Below, one piece after another: positions 7,978 through 16,079 of a stretch of 31,848 nt of DNA. The position numbers were made by a program, and so were the translations under genes. Numbering within the stretch: the stretch's first letter is position 1; every line of letters begins with the position of its first letter. This DNA comes from an uncultured Campylobacter sp. (GTDB taxonomy: Bacteria > Campylobacterota > Campylobacteria > Campylobacterales > Campylobacteraceae), in assembly GCF_937996225.1 (NCBI RefSeq), contig NZ_CALKTC010000035.1, forward strand, positions 1-31,848. The letters are read 5' to 3'. The notes below the pieces were generated by a model. The model did not search any database and was not told where the DNA came from. It saw only the letters and a program-made list of their open reading frames with translations.

Positions 7978-9334
7978 TATTAAGCCTAATCACTAATATG
8001 GAAATAAATAAAAACACGCTTGTAGTAACTATTTGCCGCCAGTTAAAGTTAAAATTCTTATAAAAAGTAAGTTCTATGGAATTTTTAAATTTTAAAGCTA
8101 TGACGGCTCCTAGGCATAGTATGAGTACCTGCAAATAATTTATATTAAATGTAAAATCTCCACAAAACATTCCTTTAAGTATTTTTATCGCATCATCCCA
8201 GCTTCTCGCTCGAAAAAATACCCATGTAATATTTATAAAGTTAAATGTTATAAACCAAGCAAGAATTTTATTGAGTTTATAGTTTAAAGTTTTCCAAATT
8301 CTATGAATTATAATAGCCGCACCATGTAAAAATCCCCAGAATACAAATGTCCAAGCAGCTCCGTGCCAAAGCCCTCCGATTAAAAACACGATCATCAAAT
8401 TTATATAAGTTCTACATCGCCCCTCTCTATTTCCTCCGAGCGGGATATAGATATAGTCTCTTAAGAAGCGCGATAGGGTAATGTGCCAACGATGCCAAAA
8501 GTCTTGAATATCAAGCGCTTTGTAGGGGGAATTGAAATTTATCGGCAGCTTTATATTAAACATTAAGGCCAGACCTATCGCCATATCACAATATCCGCTA
8601 AAATCAAAATAAAGCTGGAAAGTATAGGATAGAGACGCAACCCAAGCTTCAAAGAAATTTAGAGTCTTGGCTATATCAAACCCATCTGTAGCCCATAGCG
8701 AGAAAATATCTGCTATAACAACCTTTTTAAATAACCCGATACTGAATATAAATAATCCGGTAGCTATATTTTTATAATTTTTTATTAAATTAAATTTATT
8801 GGCGAATTGAGGCATCATCTCTTTATGATGAACTATGGGGCCCGCTATGAGCTGAGGGAAAAAGGTAATAAAAAGAGAGTAGTTTAAAAAACTATTCTCT
8901 TTAGTATTCATATGATAGCTATCCACCAAATAAGCTATCTGCTGGAATGTAACGAAACTAAGAGCAAGCGGTAAAGATATGTGAAGTAAATTTATATTGC
9001 TACCGCTTATGGCATTGAAATTTTGTATTAAAAAATCAGAATATTTAAAATAAGCCAAAAAAGCTATATTACAAACTATGCCGACGATTAATACCCGCTT
9101 TTTGCATATCTTTAAATTTTCGTTTAAAAGCAGTCTTCCGATAAAATAATTAAAAATCACGCTTATAATGAGAATGGGCAAGTAATAGATATTCCACCAT
9201 GCATAGAAAAATAAATTAGAGCAAACAAGAAAGCCCTTTGCAACGTCTCCTAGTCTCTTTTTATTGAGATAAAAGTATATAAAAAATGTGATGGGCAGAA
9301 ATATAAATATGAATTCATAGGAGTTGAAAAGCAA
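7946..9334 (-). CDS. MBOAT family O-acyltransferase (AlgI/PatA type)
   Basis: A polytopic membrane protein of 462 residues that would move acetyl groups from the cytoplasm across the inner membrane. MBOAT signatures are DFWHRWHITLSRFLRDY at 278-294 and GGLWHGAAWTF at 320-330, including the invariant His324. The start is set at the TTG at 9334, not at the TTG two codons earlier, because this gives the canonical MLFNSYEFIFIFLP beginning and about 8 bp spacing from the Shine-Dalgarno AAGGA. The SGNH partner follows with overlap. The pair interrupts two core-gene blocks and has lower G+C than either, which suggests acquisition, though MBOAT/SGNH pairs also occur natively in Campylobacter for peptidoglycan O-acetylation. 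Confidence 0.92.
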   Translation of the reverse strand: MLFNSYEFIFIFLPITFFIYFYLNKKRLGDVAKGFLVCSNLFFYAWWNIYYLPILIISVIFNYFIGRLLLNENLKICKKRVLIVGIVCNIAFLAYFKYSDFLIQNFNAISGSNINLLHISLPLALSFVTFQQIAYLVDSYHMNTKENSFLNYSLFITFFPQLIAGPIVHHKEMMPQFANKFNLIKNYKNIATGLFIFSIGLFKKVVIADIFSLWATDGFDIAKTLNFFEAWVASLSYTFQLYFDFSGYCDMAIGLALMFNIKLPINFNSPYKALDIQDFWHRWHITLSRFLRDYIYIPLGGNREGRCRTYINLMIVFLIGGLWHGAAWTFVFWGFLHGAAIIIHRIWKTLNYKLNKILAWFITFNFINITWVFFRARSWDDAIKILKGMFCGDFTFNINYLQVLILCLGAVIALKFKNSIELTFYKNFNFNWRQIVTTSVFLFISILVIRLNNASEFLYFRF

Positions 9335-9360
9335 TAGCAAAATCCTTCATTTTATAAAAA

Positions 9361-10368
9361 TCAATTAAAATTATATCTAAAATTTAGAAGCGAATTAATA
9401 TTTTTTTCACTCCACCCATTATGAAATAAAAATCCGCGGTTTATCGGCGGTACGGCAAGCCGTCTGCACACTTCTTTAAATTTCTTGTCCATCGCAGGCT
9501 TAACGTAAGGCGTCACAAGGATAAATTTTTCTCCTGCCCCGACAGCAACCTTGCCGCCGAGCACACAGCCCGTGCCATTTTCTAGGCAGCGCGCGCATTC
9601 GTTTCGCTGCGTCGAGCTTAGTACGAGCCCTAGCCGCTTGCATGTCTGGTCGACGCCACGAATCTCGCCCTGGCCACGTTTTATGAGATAAATTTTAGGC
9701 GCGAGATTAGAAATTTCGGGAGTTAAGCTTAACGCATCGGCCGCCAAAAACTCAAAACTTTTTTTCACGCCGCTAAAATATTCGTCCAAAAACGGCTCGC
9801 TAAATTTCGCGCGAATAAAGCCGCGTTTAAACCGGTTCGTTAAATTCGTCTCGTCGGTGAAGTATTTTAGGTTTCGCTCACGCAAAAACCGCTCCAGCTC
9901 GCACTTTCGCACGCCTAGAAGCGGACGAGCGATCACGCAATCCTCGCGAGCCTCTAGCTCTTGCATGCCTAGCATCTCGTTAAGCCCGGCGCCGCGCCCC
10001 AGCTGCATCAAAAACCACTCAAATTTGTCGTCAAACTGATGCGCTAAGATCAAATTTTCATATCCCTGCTCGCGGCAAATTTGAGCGAAAAAATCATATC
10101 TGACTGCGCGCGCCTCGTGCTCGAAATTTGACGTGCCCAGTCGCACGCTTTTTACGTAGATTTGTTTGTTAAATTTGGCTGCGAGCTGCTGCGCCGAATC
10201 GACTTCGTCCTTGCTCTGCGCGCGGACGTTATAGTCCACGATCGCAAGGTCAAATTTCACGCCAGCCTCGTCCAAAAGATAAAAAAGCGCTGTGCTATCG
10301 ACGCCGTGCGAAAATGCAAGCAGATTTCGCCCCGATTTTAGCTTGCGTAAAACGAGCGCGCTTAGCAT
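9361..10368 (-). CDS. tilS: tRNA(Ile)-lysidine synthase TilS
   Basis: TilS ligates lysine to C34 of tRNA-Ile(CAU) using ATP, changing its decoding to AUA. The 335-residue protein has an N-terminal PP-loop domain with LLAFSHGVDSTALFYLL (16-32), followed by the motifs AIVDYNVR and LAHQFDDKFEWFLMQLGRG typical of TilS. The PP-loop reads SHGVDS instead of the usual SGGxDS. The ATG lies 1 bp after the rimO stop, so the genes are probably translationally coupled. The short length fits the compact TilS of this phylum. Confidence 0.92.
   Translation of the reverse strand: MLSALVLRKLKSGRNLLAFSHGVDSTALFYLLDEAGVKFDLAIVDYNVRAQSKDEVDSAQQLAAKFNKQIYVKSVRLGTSNFEHEARAVRYDFFAQICREQGYENLILAHQFDDKFEWFLMQLGRGAGLNEMLGMQELEAREDCVIARPLLGVRKCELERFLRERNLKYFTDETNLTNRFKRGFIRAKFSEPFLDEYFSGVKKSFEFLAADALSLTPEISNLAPKIYLIKRGQGEIRGVDQTCKRLGLVLSSTQRNECARCLENGTGCVLGGKVAVGAGEKFILVTPYVKPAMDKKFKEVCRRLAVPPINRGFLFHNGWSEKNINSLLNFRYNFN
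9370..9375 (-). promoter_or_regulatory. -10 box for the MBOAT-SGNH pair
   Basis: The minus strand reads GATATAATTTT, 36 bp upstream of the TTG at 9334 and inside the last codons of tilS. This would let the acyltransferase pair be expressed apart from the upstream tRNA-modification genes. Confidence 0.45.
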
Positions 10369-10369
10369 T

Positions 10370-11677
10370 TTAGGCCTTTGCCGTGATCTTGCCCAGCGCC
10401 TGGCTGCCCGCTACCTGCGTGATCTCGCACCAGTAGCGACCGCCGGTTTCTAGCTGCTCCACGTCGCTTTCGTTGATCAAAATTTCGCCGTCGATGTCCT
10501 TGTCCCAGAGCGCCTTTTTCGCAGCGTAAAACATCTCGCCCTCGCTGCTTTCGCCCTCAAGTGAGACGATAAATTTTTGTCCCAGCTCCCGAGCAAAGCT
10601 CGCCTCGATCGCGGCGCGAGTGATCTTTTCGATTTTACTTAGGCGCTTTGAGATGATTTTAGCGGGCACCTGCTCCATTTCATACGAGAGCGTGTCCTCC
10701 TCTTTCGAATATGCAAATGCCGAAATGCGGTCAAATTTAAACTCCTGTAAAAACGCGCAAAGTTCGTCAAATTCGGCTTCACCCTCGCCCGGATGTCCGA
10801 CGATGACGCCCGTTCGTAAAAACGCGTCAGGCGCGCTTTTCATCAAATTTAAAAGCTCTTTGATCCGCGCCGCGCCGCTTCCACGCCTCATGATTTTTAG
10901 CATTTTGTCGCTCGCGTGCTGGATCGGCATATCAAAGTAGTTCGCAAACACCGGCGAGGCGATGATACGCTCGATTAACGCGTTTGACGTGGTGCTAGGA
11001 TAAAGATAAAGTATGCGCGCGGTTTTGACGCCATCGATCTTCTCAACAGCGTCGATGAGCGAGATGAGGCCGTCGCTAACCGCGTGGTCGCGCATATACG
11101 AGCTGCTGTCCTGCGAGAGGAAGCTAAAGTCGTAGTAGCCCTTTTTTACGAGCTTTTGCACTTCATCTACGATGTTTTCGAGCGCGCGGGATTTTAGCTT
11201 GCCCTTAAAGGTCGGTATCGCGCAGAAGCTGCATTTTTGATTACAGCCCTCTGAAATTTTGATGTAGGCGTGATAGTTTGAGCCCGTTATCACGCGCTCT
11301 TCGCTTGCTTGCAGGTAGGTGTCCGGGCTAAATAAATTTTGCTTTTTTAGGATGATTTCATCAATCTTATCGTAGTCTCCGACACCGGTAAACAGATCGA
11401 CCTCGGGCAGCTCGCGCATGAGCTCATCCTTGTAGCGCTGCATCAGACAGCCCGTGACGACCAGCAGCGCGCCGCTTTTTTTCTGCTCGCTAAGCTTCAA
11501 AATCGTGCGGATACTCTCCTGCTTGGCACTTGCTATGAAGCCGCAGGTATTTACGATCATCACATCCGCACTCGCAGGCTCATCCGTGAGCTCGTAGTTT
11601 TGCAGACGCCCGAGCATGATCTCGGAGTCGATCAAATTCTTATTGCAGCCCAGCGAGACCAGATGAAGCTTCGCCAT
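10370..11677 (-). CDS. rimO: ribosomal protein uS12 methylthiotransferase RimO
   Basis: RimO is a radical SAM methylthiotransferase modifying a conserved aspartate of ribosomal protein S12. The 435-residue protein starts MAKLHLVSLGCNKNLIDSE. Auxiliary cluster cysteines are C11, C45 (NTCGFI) and C77 (TGCLMQRY); the radical SAM cysteines are C145, C149 and C152 (CNQKCSFC). NTCGFI and CLMQRY separate it from MiaB. It sits between panC, whose stop directly abuts the rimO start, and tilS, which starts 1 bp after the rimO stop. The rimO-tilS pairing is shared with C. jejuni by recollection of gene order. Confidence 0.96.
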   Translation of the reverse strand: MAKLHLVSLGCNKNLIDSEIMLGRLQNYELTDEPASADVMIVNTCGFIASAKQESIRTILKLSEQKKSGALLVVTGCLMQRYKDELMRELPEVDLFTGVGDYDKIDEIILKKQNLFSPDTYLQASEERVITGSNYHAYIKISEGCNQKCSFCAIPTFKGKLKSRALENIVDEVQKLVKKGYYDFSFLSQDSSSYMRDHAVSDGLISLIDAVEKIDGVKTARILYLYPSTTSNALIERIIASPVFANYFDMPIQHASDKMLKIMRRGSGAARIKELLNLMKSAPDAFLRTGVIVGHPGEGEAEFDELCAFLQEFKFDRISAFAYSKEEDTLSYEMEQVPAKIISKRLSKIEKITRAAIEASFARELGQKFIVSLEGESSEGEMFYAAKKALWDKDIDGEILINESDVEQLETGGRYWCEITQVAGSQALGKITAKA

Positions 11678-12499
11678 CTACAGCCAGATATTATCGATCA
11701 GGCGGGTCGTGCCTACCTTGGCGGCTACTAAAATGATAGTATCTCCCGACTTGATCTGCGAAATTTCATTAAATTTATAATCCACGAACGCTATGTAATC
11801 GACCGCCAGCGGCTCAAGCACGCTAAGCATCTTTTCGCGGATTATATTTAGGCTGATTTCGCCTTTTTTAATAAGCGAGCTGGCATTTAACAAGGATCGT
11901 GAAAGCTTAAGCGCCATAAGCTTGCCCTCCTCGTCCAAATAGGCGTTGCGCGAGCTAAGCGCCAAGCCGTCGCTCTCGCGCACAATCTCACAAGGGATGA
12001 TATTTATAGGCATAAAAAAGCTCTTTACCATCTTCTGCACGATGAAAAGCTGCTGGGTGTCCTTTTTGCCCATATAAACGTTGCTAGGACGAGTTAGATT
12101 AAAAAGCTTATTTAGCACCTTAAGTACGCCGTCGAAGTGCCCGGGGCGCGTTTTGCCTTCTAAAATTTCACTTATCGGCTTAGGTGCTATGATTGCTGGC
12201 TCCTCCGTGCCGTAAATTTCATCCGCGGTCGGGATAAAAAGCGCGTTCACATCGAGGCTCTCACAAATTTTAATATCGCCCGCTTCGTTTTTTGGATAGC
12301 TGTTTAGATCCTCGCCGGGCAAAAACTGCGCCGGATTGAGGAATGCCGAGACGATTACGATGTCGTTTTCGTTCCGCGCCCTTTTTATGAGGCTCGCATG
12401 CCCCGCGTGCAAAGCCCCCATCGTAGGTACGAAGCCCACGCTGCCGCTTGCCGCCGCTCTGAAGCTTTTTAGCTCCTCTACGCTTCTAATAATTTGCAT
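11678..12499 (-). CDS. panC: pantothenate synthetase PanC
   Basis: PanC joins pantoate and beta-alanine with ATP in vitamin B5 and coenzyme A synthesis. The 273-residue product shows VGFVPTMGALHAGHASLI with the nucleotide-binding HxGH at 31-34, NPAQFLPGEDL, RPGHFDGVLKVLNKLFNL, and the KMSKS-like loop ALSSRNAYL. All motifs expected of a full-length enzyme are present. It is the first gene of the panC-rimO-tilS operon, and its stop codon directly precedes the rimO ATG. Confidence 0.97.
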   Translation of the reverse strand: MQIIRSVEELKSFRAAASGSVGFVPTMGALHAGHASLIKRARNENDIVIVSAFLNPAQFLPGEDLNSYPKNEAGDIKICESLDVNALFIPTADEIYGTEEPAIIAPKPISEILEGKTRPGHFDGVLKVLNKLFNLTRPSNVYMGKKDTQQLFIVQKMVKSFFMPINIIPCEIVRESDGLALSSRNAYLDEEGKLMALKLSRSLLNASSLIKKGEISLNIIREKMLSVLEPLAVDYIAFVDYKFNEISQIKSGDTIILVAAKVGTTRLIDNIWL

Positions 12500-12536
12500 T
12501 GTTCTCTCTTTTCAATATAAAATATTAAGGTTGGCA

Positions 12537-12542
12537 ATTATA
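12537..12542 (-). promoter_or_regulatory. -10 box for panC-rimO-tilS
   Basis: The minus strand reads TTGATATAATTGCC, an exact TATAAT about 38 bp upstream of the panC ATG in the divergent spacer. It is the only good -10 match for the leftward operon. Confidence 0.55.
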
Positions 12543-12662
12543 TCAAAAAATATTAAAGGTATAAATTAAGCGCAAAGGGCGGTCTATTTAGTGAGCGTTA
12601 ATCAATAAGTACTAAAATCTACCGCGAGCTTTAGCTCTAAATAAACTTCAAAAGGAGCGAAA

Positions 12663-12962
12663 ATGGCTACTCAAGAGACAAATTTAGATTCTTTGAAAAA
12701 GGATATCGACTCTTTAAAAGCGGATTTTAAAGAGATTATGAAATCCATCAAAAACATAGGCGCAGAGCGTGCGGAGTCTGCTAAGGATAAAATTCTAGAT
12801 CAGCTAAACAGCAATGAGATCAAAAAATATATAGATGATCTAAGGCTTAAAGGCAAAGACGGCATAGAAAGCGTAAATGACACGATAAAACAAGACCCGA
12901 TAAAAAGCGTCGCTATCGCTGCGGGCGTCGGATTTTTGCTCGCTTGGTTGCTGAAAAAATAA
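12663..12962 (+). CDS. DUF883 (YqjD/ElaB-like) membrane-anchored protein
   Basis: A 99-residue protein that is a long charged helix (about 1-75, SLKKDIDSLKADFKEIMKSI and onward) with a single C-terminal membrane segment (SVAIAAGVGFLLAWLLKK at the end). This is the architecture of DUF883 proteins such as E. coli YqjD and ElaB, which anchor to the inner membrane and were reported to bind ribosomes in stationary phase. A Shine-Dalgarno AAAGGAG precedes the ATG. It heads a three-gene set with TAATG and ATGA junctions that mirrors the E. coli yqjD-yqjE-yqjK order. Family call good; the role here is inferred. Confidence 0.82.
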   Translation: MATQETNLDSLKKDIDSLKADFKEIMKSIKNIGAERAESAKDKILDQLNSNEIKKYIDDLRLKGKDGIESVNDTIKQDPIKSVAIAAGVGFLLAWLLKK

Positions 12963-13237
12963 TGGCTGGCATATCTGAATTTATAGTTTCGGTAGTAGAG
13001 CTCGTAGACGCTCAAGCTAGCGATATTAGGCGCTCTTTTTTAAAGAGCGCCAACTCGGTTTTACTAAACATAATTACGGGCGTAATTTGCATTATAGGCT
13101 TAGTTTTCTTTTTGCTAGGGCTGCACGCGCTTCTTGAAAAAACTATCGGAGAAATTTGGGCGTATTTTGCCTGCTCCATTGCGGCTTTTTTATGTTCCAT
13201 TATCGTGTATAAGGTACTTTCGTGCAAAGCGAAATGA
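12962..13237 (+). CDS. YqjE-like two-helix membrane protein
   Basis: The 91-residue product has an amphipathic N-terminus and two membrane helices (about 33-56 and 66-86), as in YqjE/holin-like small membrane proteins. I use the ATG at 12962, which overlaps the TAA of the previous gene as TAATG; a TTG 18 bp upstream in the same frame is less likely. The next gene overlaps its stop as ATGA. The function is unknown; the link to YqjE rests on size, topology and position after a DUF883 gene. Confidence 0.72.
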   Translation: MAGISEFIVSVVELVDAQASDIRRSFLKSANSVLLNIITGVICIIGLVFFLLGLHALLEKTIGEIWAYFACSIAAFLCSIIVYKVLSCKAK

Positions 13238-13458
13238 CAAAAGAAAAGCTAAGACTAGTGGTGTCTATGCTTGAAGACAAAAAAGCCGATTGCAAAAAGT
13301 TGAAGCTAGAAGAAGCAAAGCTAAAACTGCTACTGAACGACCCTTTGCCTGATCTCTCGACGGAGCTTAAACTGATTAATCACGGCAATATCAAGCAGGT
13401 TTTGATATCCCTAATAGATAAATGCTTCATAATACCCGCCTTAAATAAAATTTTATAA
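13234..13458 (+). CDS. small helical protein, third gene of the yqj-like operon
   Basis: A 74-residue product, very lysine- and leucine-rich at its start (MTKEKLRLVVSMLEDKKADC), with a possible hydrophobic C-terminal helix (VLISLIDKCFIIPAL). The ATG at 13234 overlaps the previous stop (ATGA); a GTG at 13222 is in frame but less convincing. It occupies the place of yqjK in E. coli. I do not recognise the sequence, and the similarity is positional only. Confidence 0.62.
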   Translation: MTKEKLRLVVSMLEDKKADCKKLKLEEAKLKLLLNDPLPDLSTELKLINHGNIKQVLISLIDKCFIIPALNKIL

Positions 13459-13480
13459 ACAACCTTAATCCAAAATATGT

Positions 13481-13486
13481 TATAAT
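13481..13486 (+). promoter_or_regulatory. -10 box for prfB
   Basis: TATGTTATAATCACG contains a perfect TATAAT 30 bp before the TTG start of prfB, with a T-G just upstream as in extended -10 promoters. A Shine-Dalgarno AAAAGG follows at about 13502-13507. Confidence 0.65.
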
Positions 13487-13516
13487 CACGCCAAAAGCAT
13501 AAAAAGGTCTTAAATT

Positions 13517-14614
13517 TTGGATAATTACGAATACACGGAACTTTTAAAAACCCTAAATACTAAAGTCGAAAATATTGCGGGCGTCGTAAAACCGGAGAAC
13601 ATCAAAGCGCGCCTAAAAGAGATCGAGGAGCTTGAAAACGATCAAAATCTCTGGCAGGACGTCGCAAAAGCAGGCGCTATCGGCAAGGAAAAAACTAAAA
13701 TTTCAAATATCTTAAATAAATTTCTAAATGCTAAAAACGCCGTAGACGACGCAAAGGCTCTATATGAGCTGGCAAACTCGGAAAACGACGAAGAGACGAT
13801 AAACTCGCTTTTTGCCGAAACGGACGAGCTAGAGGACAAGATCATAAATTTAGAAATTTCTATGATGCTTAGCGGCGAAAACGACGATAAAAACGCTATT
13901 ATCAGCATTCATCCGGGCGCGGGCGGTACGGAGAGCAACGACTGGGCGAGTATGTTATACCGCATGTATCTGCGCTTTTGCGAGCGAGAGGGCTTTAAGA
14001 TCGAGGTTTTGGACTTTCAAGAGGGCGAGGAAGCGGGTCTTAAGGACGTTAGCTTCATCGTGCGCGGCGAGAACGCCTACGGATATCTGAAAGCTGAAAA
14101 CGGTATCCATCGCCTGGTGCGCGTAAGCCCATTCGATAGTGCAGGGCGCAGACATACGAGCTTTTCGAGCGTGATGGTAAGCCCCGAGCTAAATGATGAT
14201 ATCGAGATAAATATCGAAGAGAAGGATATCCGCGTCGATGTGTTTCGCGCAAGCGGCGCAGGCGGGCAGCATATCAATAAAACCGAAAGCGCCGTGCGCA
14301 TCACGCACCTGCCTACTGGCATCGTAGTAAACTGCCAAAACGACAGAAGCCAGCACAAAAACAAAGAAACGGCGATGAAGGTGCTAAAGTCGCGCCTTTA
14401 CGAGCTTGAGCTGATGAAGCAGCGCGAAAAGGACGAAAACGCGCCTAAAAGCGAGATTGGCTGGGGGCATCAGATCCGCTCTTACGTGCTTTTTCCGTAT
14501 CAGCAGGTCAAGGATAACCGCAGCGGCGAGGCGTATAGTCAAACCGATGCGATTTTAGACGGCGATATAAAAAGCATAATCGAAGGCGTTTTGATTTCAC
14601 AAGCGAACAAATAA
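13517..14614 (+). CDS. prfB: peptide chain release factor 2
   Basis: RF2 terminates translation at UGA and UAA. The 365-residue product has the RF2 stop-codon recognition motif SPF at 204-206 (RVSPFDSAGRRHTSF) and the peptidyl-hydrolysis motif GGQ at 249-251 (GAGGQHINK). The start is TTG at 13517, giving MDNYEYTELL. The frame is continuous, so the autoregulatory +1 frameshift found in E. coli prfB is absent. It has its own promoter after the yqj-like genes. Identity is secure. Confidence 0.97.
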   Translation: MDNYEYTELLKTLNTKVENIAGVVKPENIKARLKEIEELENDQNLWQDVAKAGAIGKEKTKISNILNKFLNAKNAVDDAKALYELANSENDEETINSLFAETDELEDKIINLEISMMLSGENDDKNAIISIHPGAGGTESNDWASMLYRMYLRFCEREGFKIEVLDFQEGEEAGLKDVSFIVRGENAYGYLKAENGIHRLVRVSPFDSAGRRHTSFSSVMVSPELNDDIEINIEEKDIRVDVFRASGAGGQHINKTESAVRITHLPTGIVVNCQNDRSQHKNKETAMKVLKSRLYELELMKQREKDENAPKSEIGWGHQIRSYVLFPYQQVKDNRSGEAYSQTDAILDGDIKSIIEGVLISQANK

Positions 14615-14634
14615 ATTTTTTTGAAAGGATGAGA

Positions 14635-14970
14635 ATGAGTGAAGATGGAATTTTGCTAGCGCTAGGATATAGCGTAAACGACGCGACGGTAGCGCAGCTG
14701 CGAGGAATTTTATCGAAGTGCGATTTTGAGGATAACGAGCTTGATCGCATCGTGGGGCTGAACGATAAGCTTAAAATTTACGGCGCGCATGTGGCTATGT
14801 CGAATTCAAACCCCTATTTTAAGATCAAAAATGACGCTACGAACGAGGAGCGCAAGACTGCTGCGGAGCAGATCATCCGCTCTTGGTCGGAAAAATTTAA
14901 GCTCAAGCTACAAAAGGTCGCGGGCAAAGAGACCTATTACGTTTTGGGTCGCCAAATTTCAAAAAATTAA
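14635..14970 (+). CDS. conserved small hypothetical protein (Cj1456-like position)
   Basis: A 111-residue soluble protein beginning MSEDGILLALGYSVNDATVA. I prefer the ATG at 14635 over that at 14629, because the Shine-Dalgarno GAAAGG directly abuts the latter but stands 6 bp from the former. The text shows an N-terminal helical region and a C-terminal basic segment ending VLGRQISKN. It lies 20 bp after prfB and is probably co-transcribed; a hypothetical gene also neighbours prfB in C. jejuni by recollection. No function can be assigned. Confidence 0.75.
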   Translation: MSEDGILLALGYSVNDATVAQLRGILSKCDFEDNELDRIVGLNDKLKIYGAHVAMSNSNPYFKIKNDATNEERKTAAEQIIRSWSEKFKLKLQKVAGKETYYVLGRQISKN

Positions 14971-14980
14971 GGAGCAAAAT

Positions 14981-15418
14981 ATGAAAAAAATTCTAGCTTT
15001 GATCGCCGCAGGGGTATTTTTAGCAGGCTGCGTTAGCAACGCGCCAAAGAGCGCAGTCGATGCGCCAAAGAGCGGCAAATATTCTTTTGCCGACGTTCAA
15101 GACGGTATCCGCCCGATGAACTTGCAAGGCAGCGTCGTGCAAAGCGATGCGTGCAAAAACGGCAATGGCGCAATGTGTTTAAATTTTGCGGATTCTATGT
15201 ATTCCAAGCACGACTATGCTTCTGCCGCCAACGCCTACAATGCCGCATGCACGCTCTCTCAGAATTTCCCTGCATGCCAAAAGCTTGCGGCGATGTTTGA
15301 AAAAGGTGAGGGCGTAGAGCAGAATAAATTTAACGCCATCGATCTATACCGCATCTCGTGCTATTACGGCTACAAGGACGCGTGCGCAAATATGCGCCGC
15401 TTAGGCTACAACGGCTAA
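14981..15418 (+). CDS. Sel1-like repeat lipoprotein
   Basis: A 145-residue lipoprotein: MKKILALIAAGVFLAGC places the lipid-bearing cysteine at 17. The mature part has paired cysteines and Sel1-like repeats (ACQKLAAMFEKGEGVEQN, then DLYRISCYYGYKDACANMRRL), like the cysteine-rich Hcp proteins of Helicobacter and Campylobacter. Such helical repeats usually mediate protein-protein contacts in the periplasm. The ATG at 14981 is chosen for its signal peptide and the strong AAGGAG upstream; the frame is open further upstream but that part is out of context. A hairpin terminator follows. Confidence 0.85.
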   Translation: MKKILALIAAGVFLAGCVSNAPKSAVDAPKSGKYSFADVQDGIRPMNLQGSVVQSDACKNGNGAMCLNFADSMYSKHDYASAANAYNAACTLSQNFPACQKLAAMFEKGEGVEQNKFNAIDLYRISCYYGYKDACANMRRLGYNG

Positions 15419-15435
15419 GGCTTTGGGATTTAAAT

Positions 15436-15477
15436 TTTAAAATTCCATTCCGCTGTATCGTAGAATGGAATTTTAAA
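15436..15477. terminator. bidirectional hairpin terminator
   Basis: A 15-bp perfect stem pairs 15436-15450 with 15463-15477 around a 12-nt loop; the core is AAAATTCCATTC / GAATGGAATTTT. It sits between the convergent lipoprotein gene and the split membrane gene, 18 bp past the former, and its A/T flanks give a U-run in either direction. Confidence 0.6.
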
Positions 15478-15527
15478 TGCAAAAATTCTGCATCATAGAT
15501 TTTGATAAAATTTTGTGTTGCTTATAG

Positions 15528-16079
15528 CTAGAAATAAATTTTATCTACATCGTTGATATTTATATTGTGTCTAGCTAAGAAATACTCTTTCAATTCAAAA
15601 TATATAGAATTTCTAAATATCGGTATTAAATAATATCTGGAGCAAGCAAATAAGCCGATATGTCCATAATGCGGTTTACCAACTCTTAATACGGGGAAAA
15701 TTGAAAATCTCCTATCGCCGCTCTTTCCCAAAACAAGACAAAAGATAAATTTTACTAATATATTGCCCGCAAACTGAAACAAAGCAAAGCTCAAAAACCA
15801 ACGAGCAACTACAAGATCAATCGTCATGAAAACCAAGCATAGCAACACTGCCGCCATAAACATATATAGCAATCCTCTTTTTCCTTTAAAATTTCCTATA
15901 AAAAAGGACCAACCCATATTATGTCGCAAATTTTCACATTGCTCGACATACGCGATTTTATCTTTTTCGTAAAATTCTATTTGATTGTTTTTAAGCCGTA
16001 TCGTCGGTCTCTCTTTTCTATAATCTATAAGCTCAGGTAATATAATGAATAGCGATAAAAACGATAAAAACAAAATCAT
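15528..16079 (-). CDS. family A membrane protein, C-terminal piece of a split gene
   Basis: This 183-residue frame continues the protein whose first half is at 16076-16642. It opens in the second membrane segment (LFLSFLSLFIILPEL), then has IRLKNNQIEFYEKDK, two more membrane segments, and the C-terminal block SRYYLIPIFRNSIYFELKEY. These line up with residues about 160-342 of the intact paralogue at 25688-26716. The ATG overlaps the stop of the first half as ATGA, so coupled translation of two pieces is formally possible. The alignment with the paralogue, cutting between membrane helices 1 and 2, makes an indel in one gene more likely. Confidence 0.6.
   Translation of the reverse strand: MILFLSFLSLFIILPELIDYRKERPTIRLKNNQIEFYEKDKIAYVEQCENLRHNMGWSFFIGNFKGKRGLLYMFMAAVLLCLVFMTIDLVVARWFLSFALFQFAGNILVKFIFCLVLGKSGDRRFSIFPVLRVGKPHYGHIGLFACSRYYLIPIFRNSIYFELKEYFLARHNININDVDKIYF

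Noticed and set aside
12600..12662. GAGCTTTAGCTC hairpin before the yqjD-like gene as a regulatory RNA
   Set aside because: A 4-bp stem is too short to support a structured element.
13517..13640. Programmed +1 frameshift in prfB
   Set aside because: The RF2 frame is continuous from its TTG start, with no in-frame UGA near codon 26.
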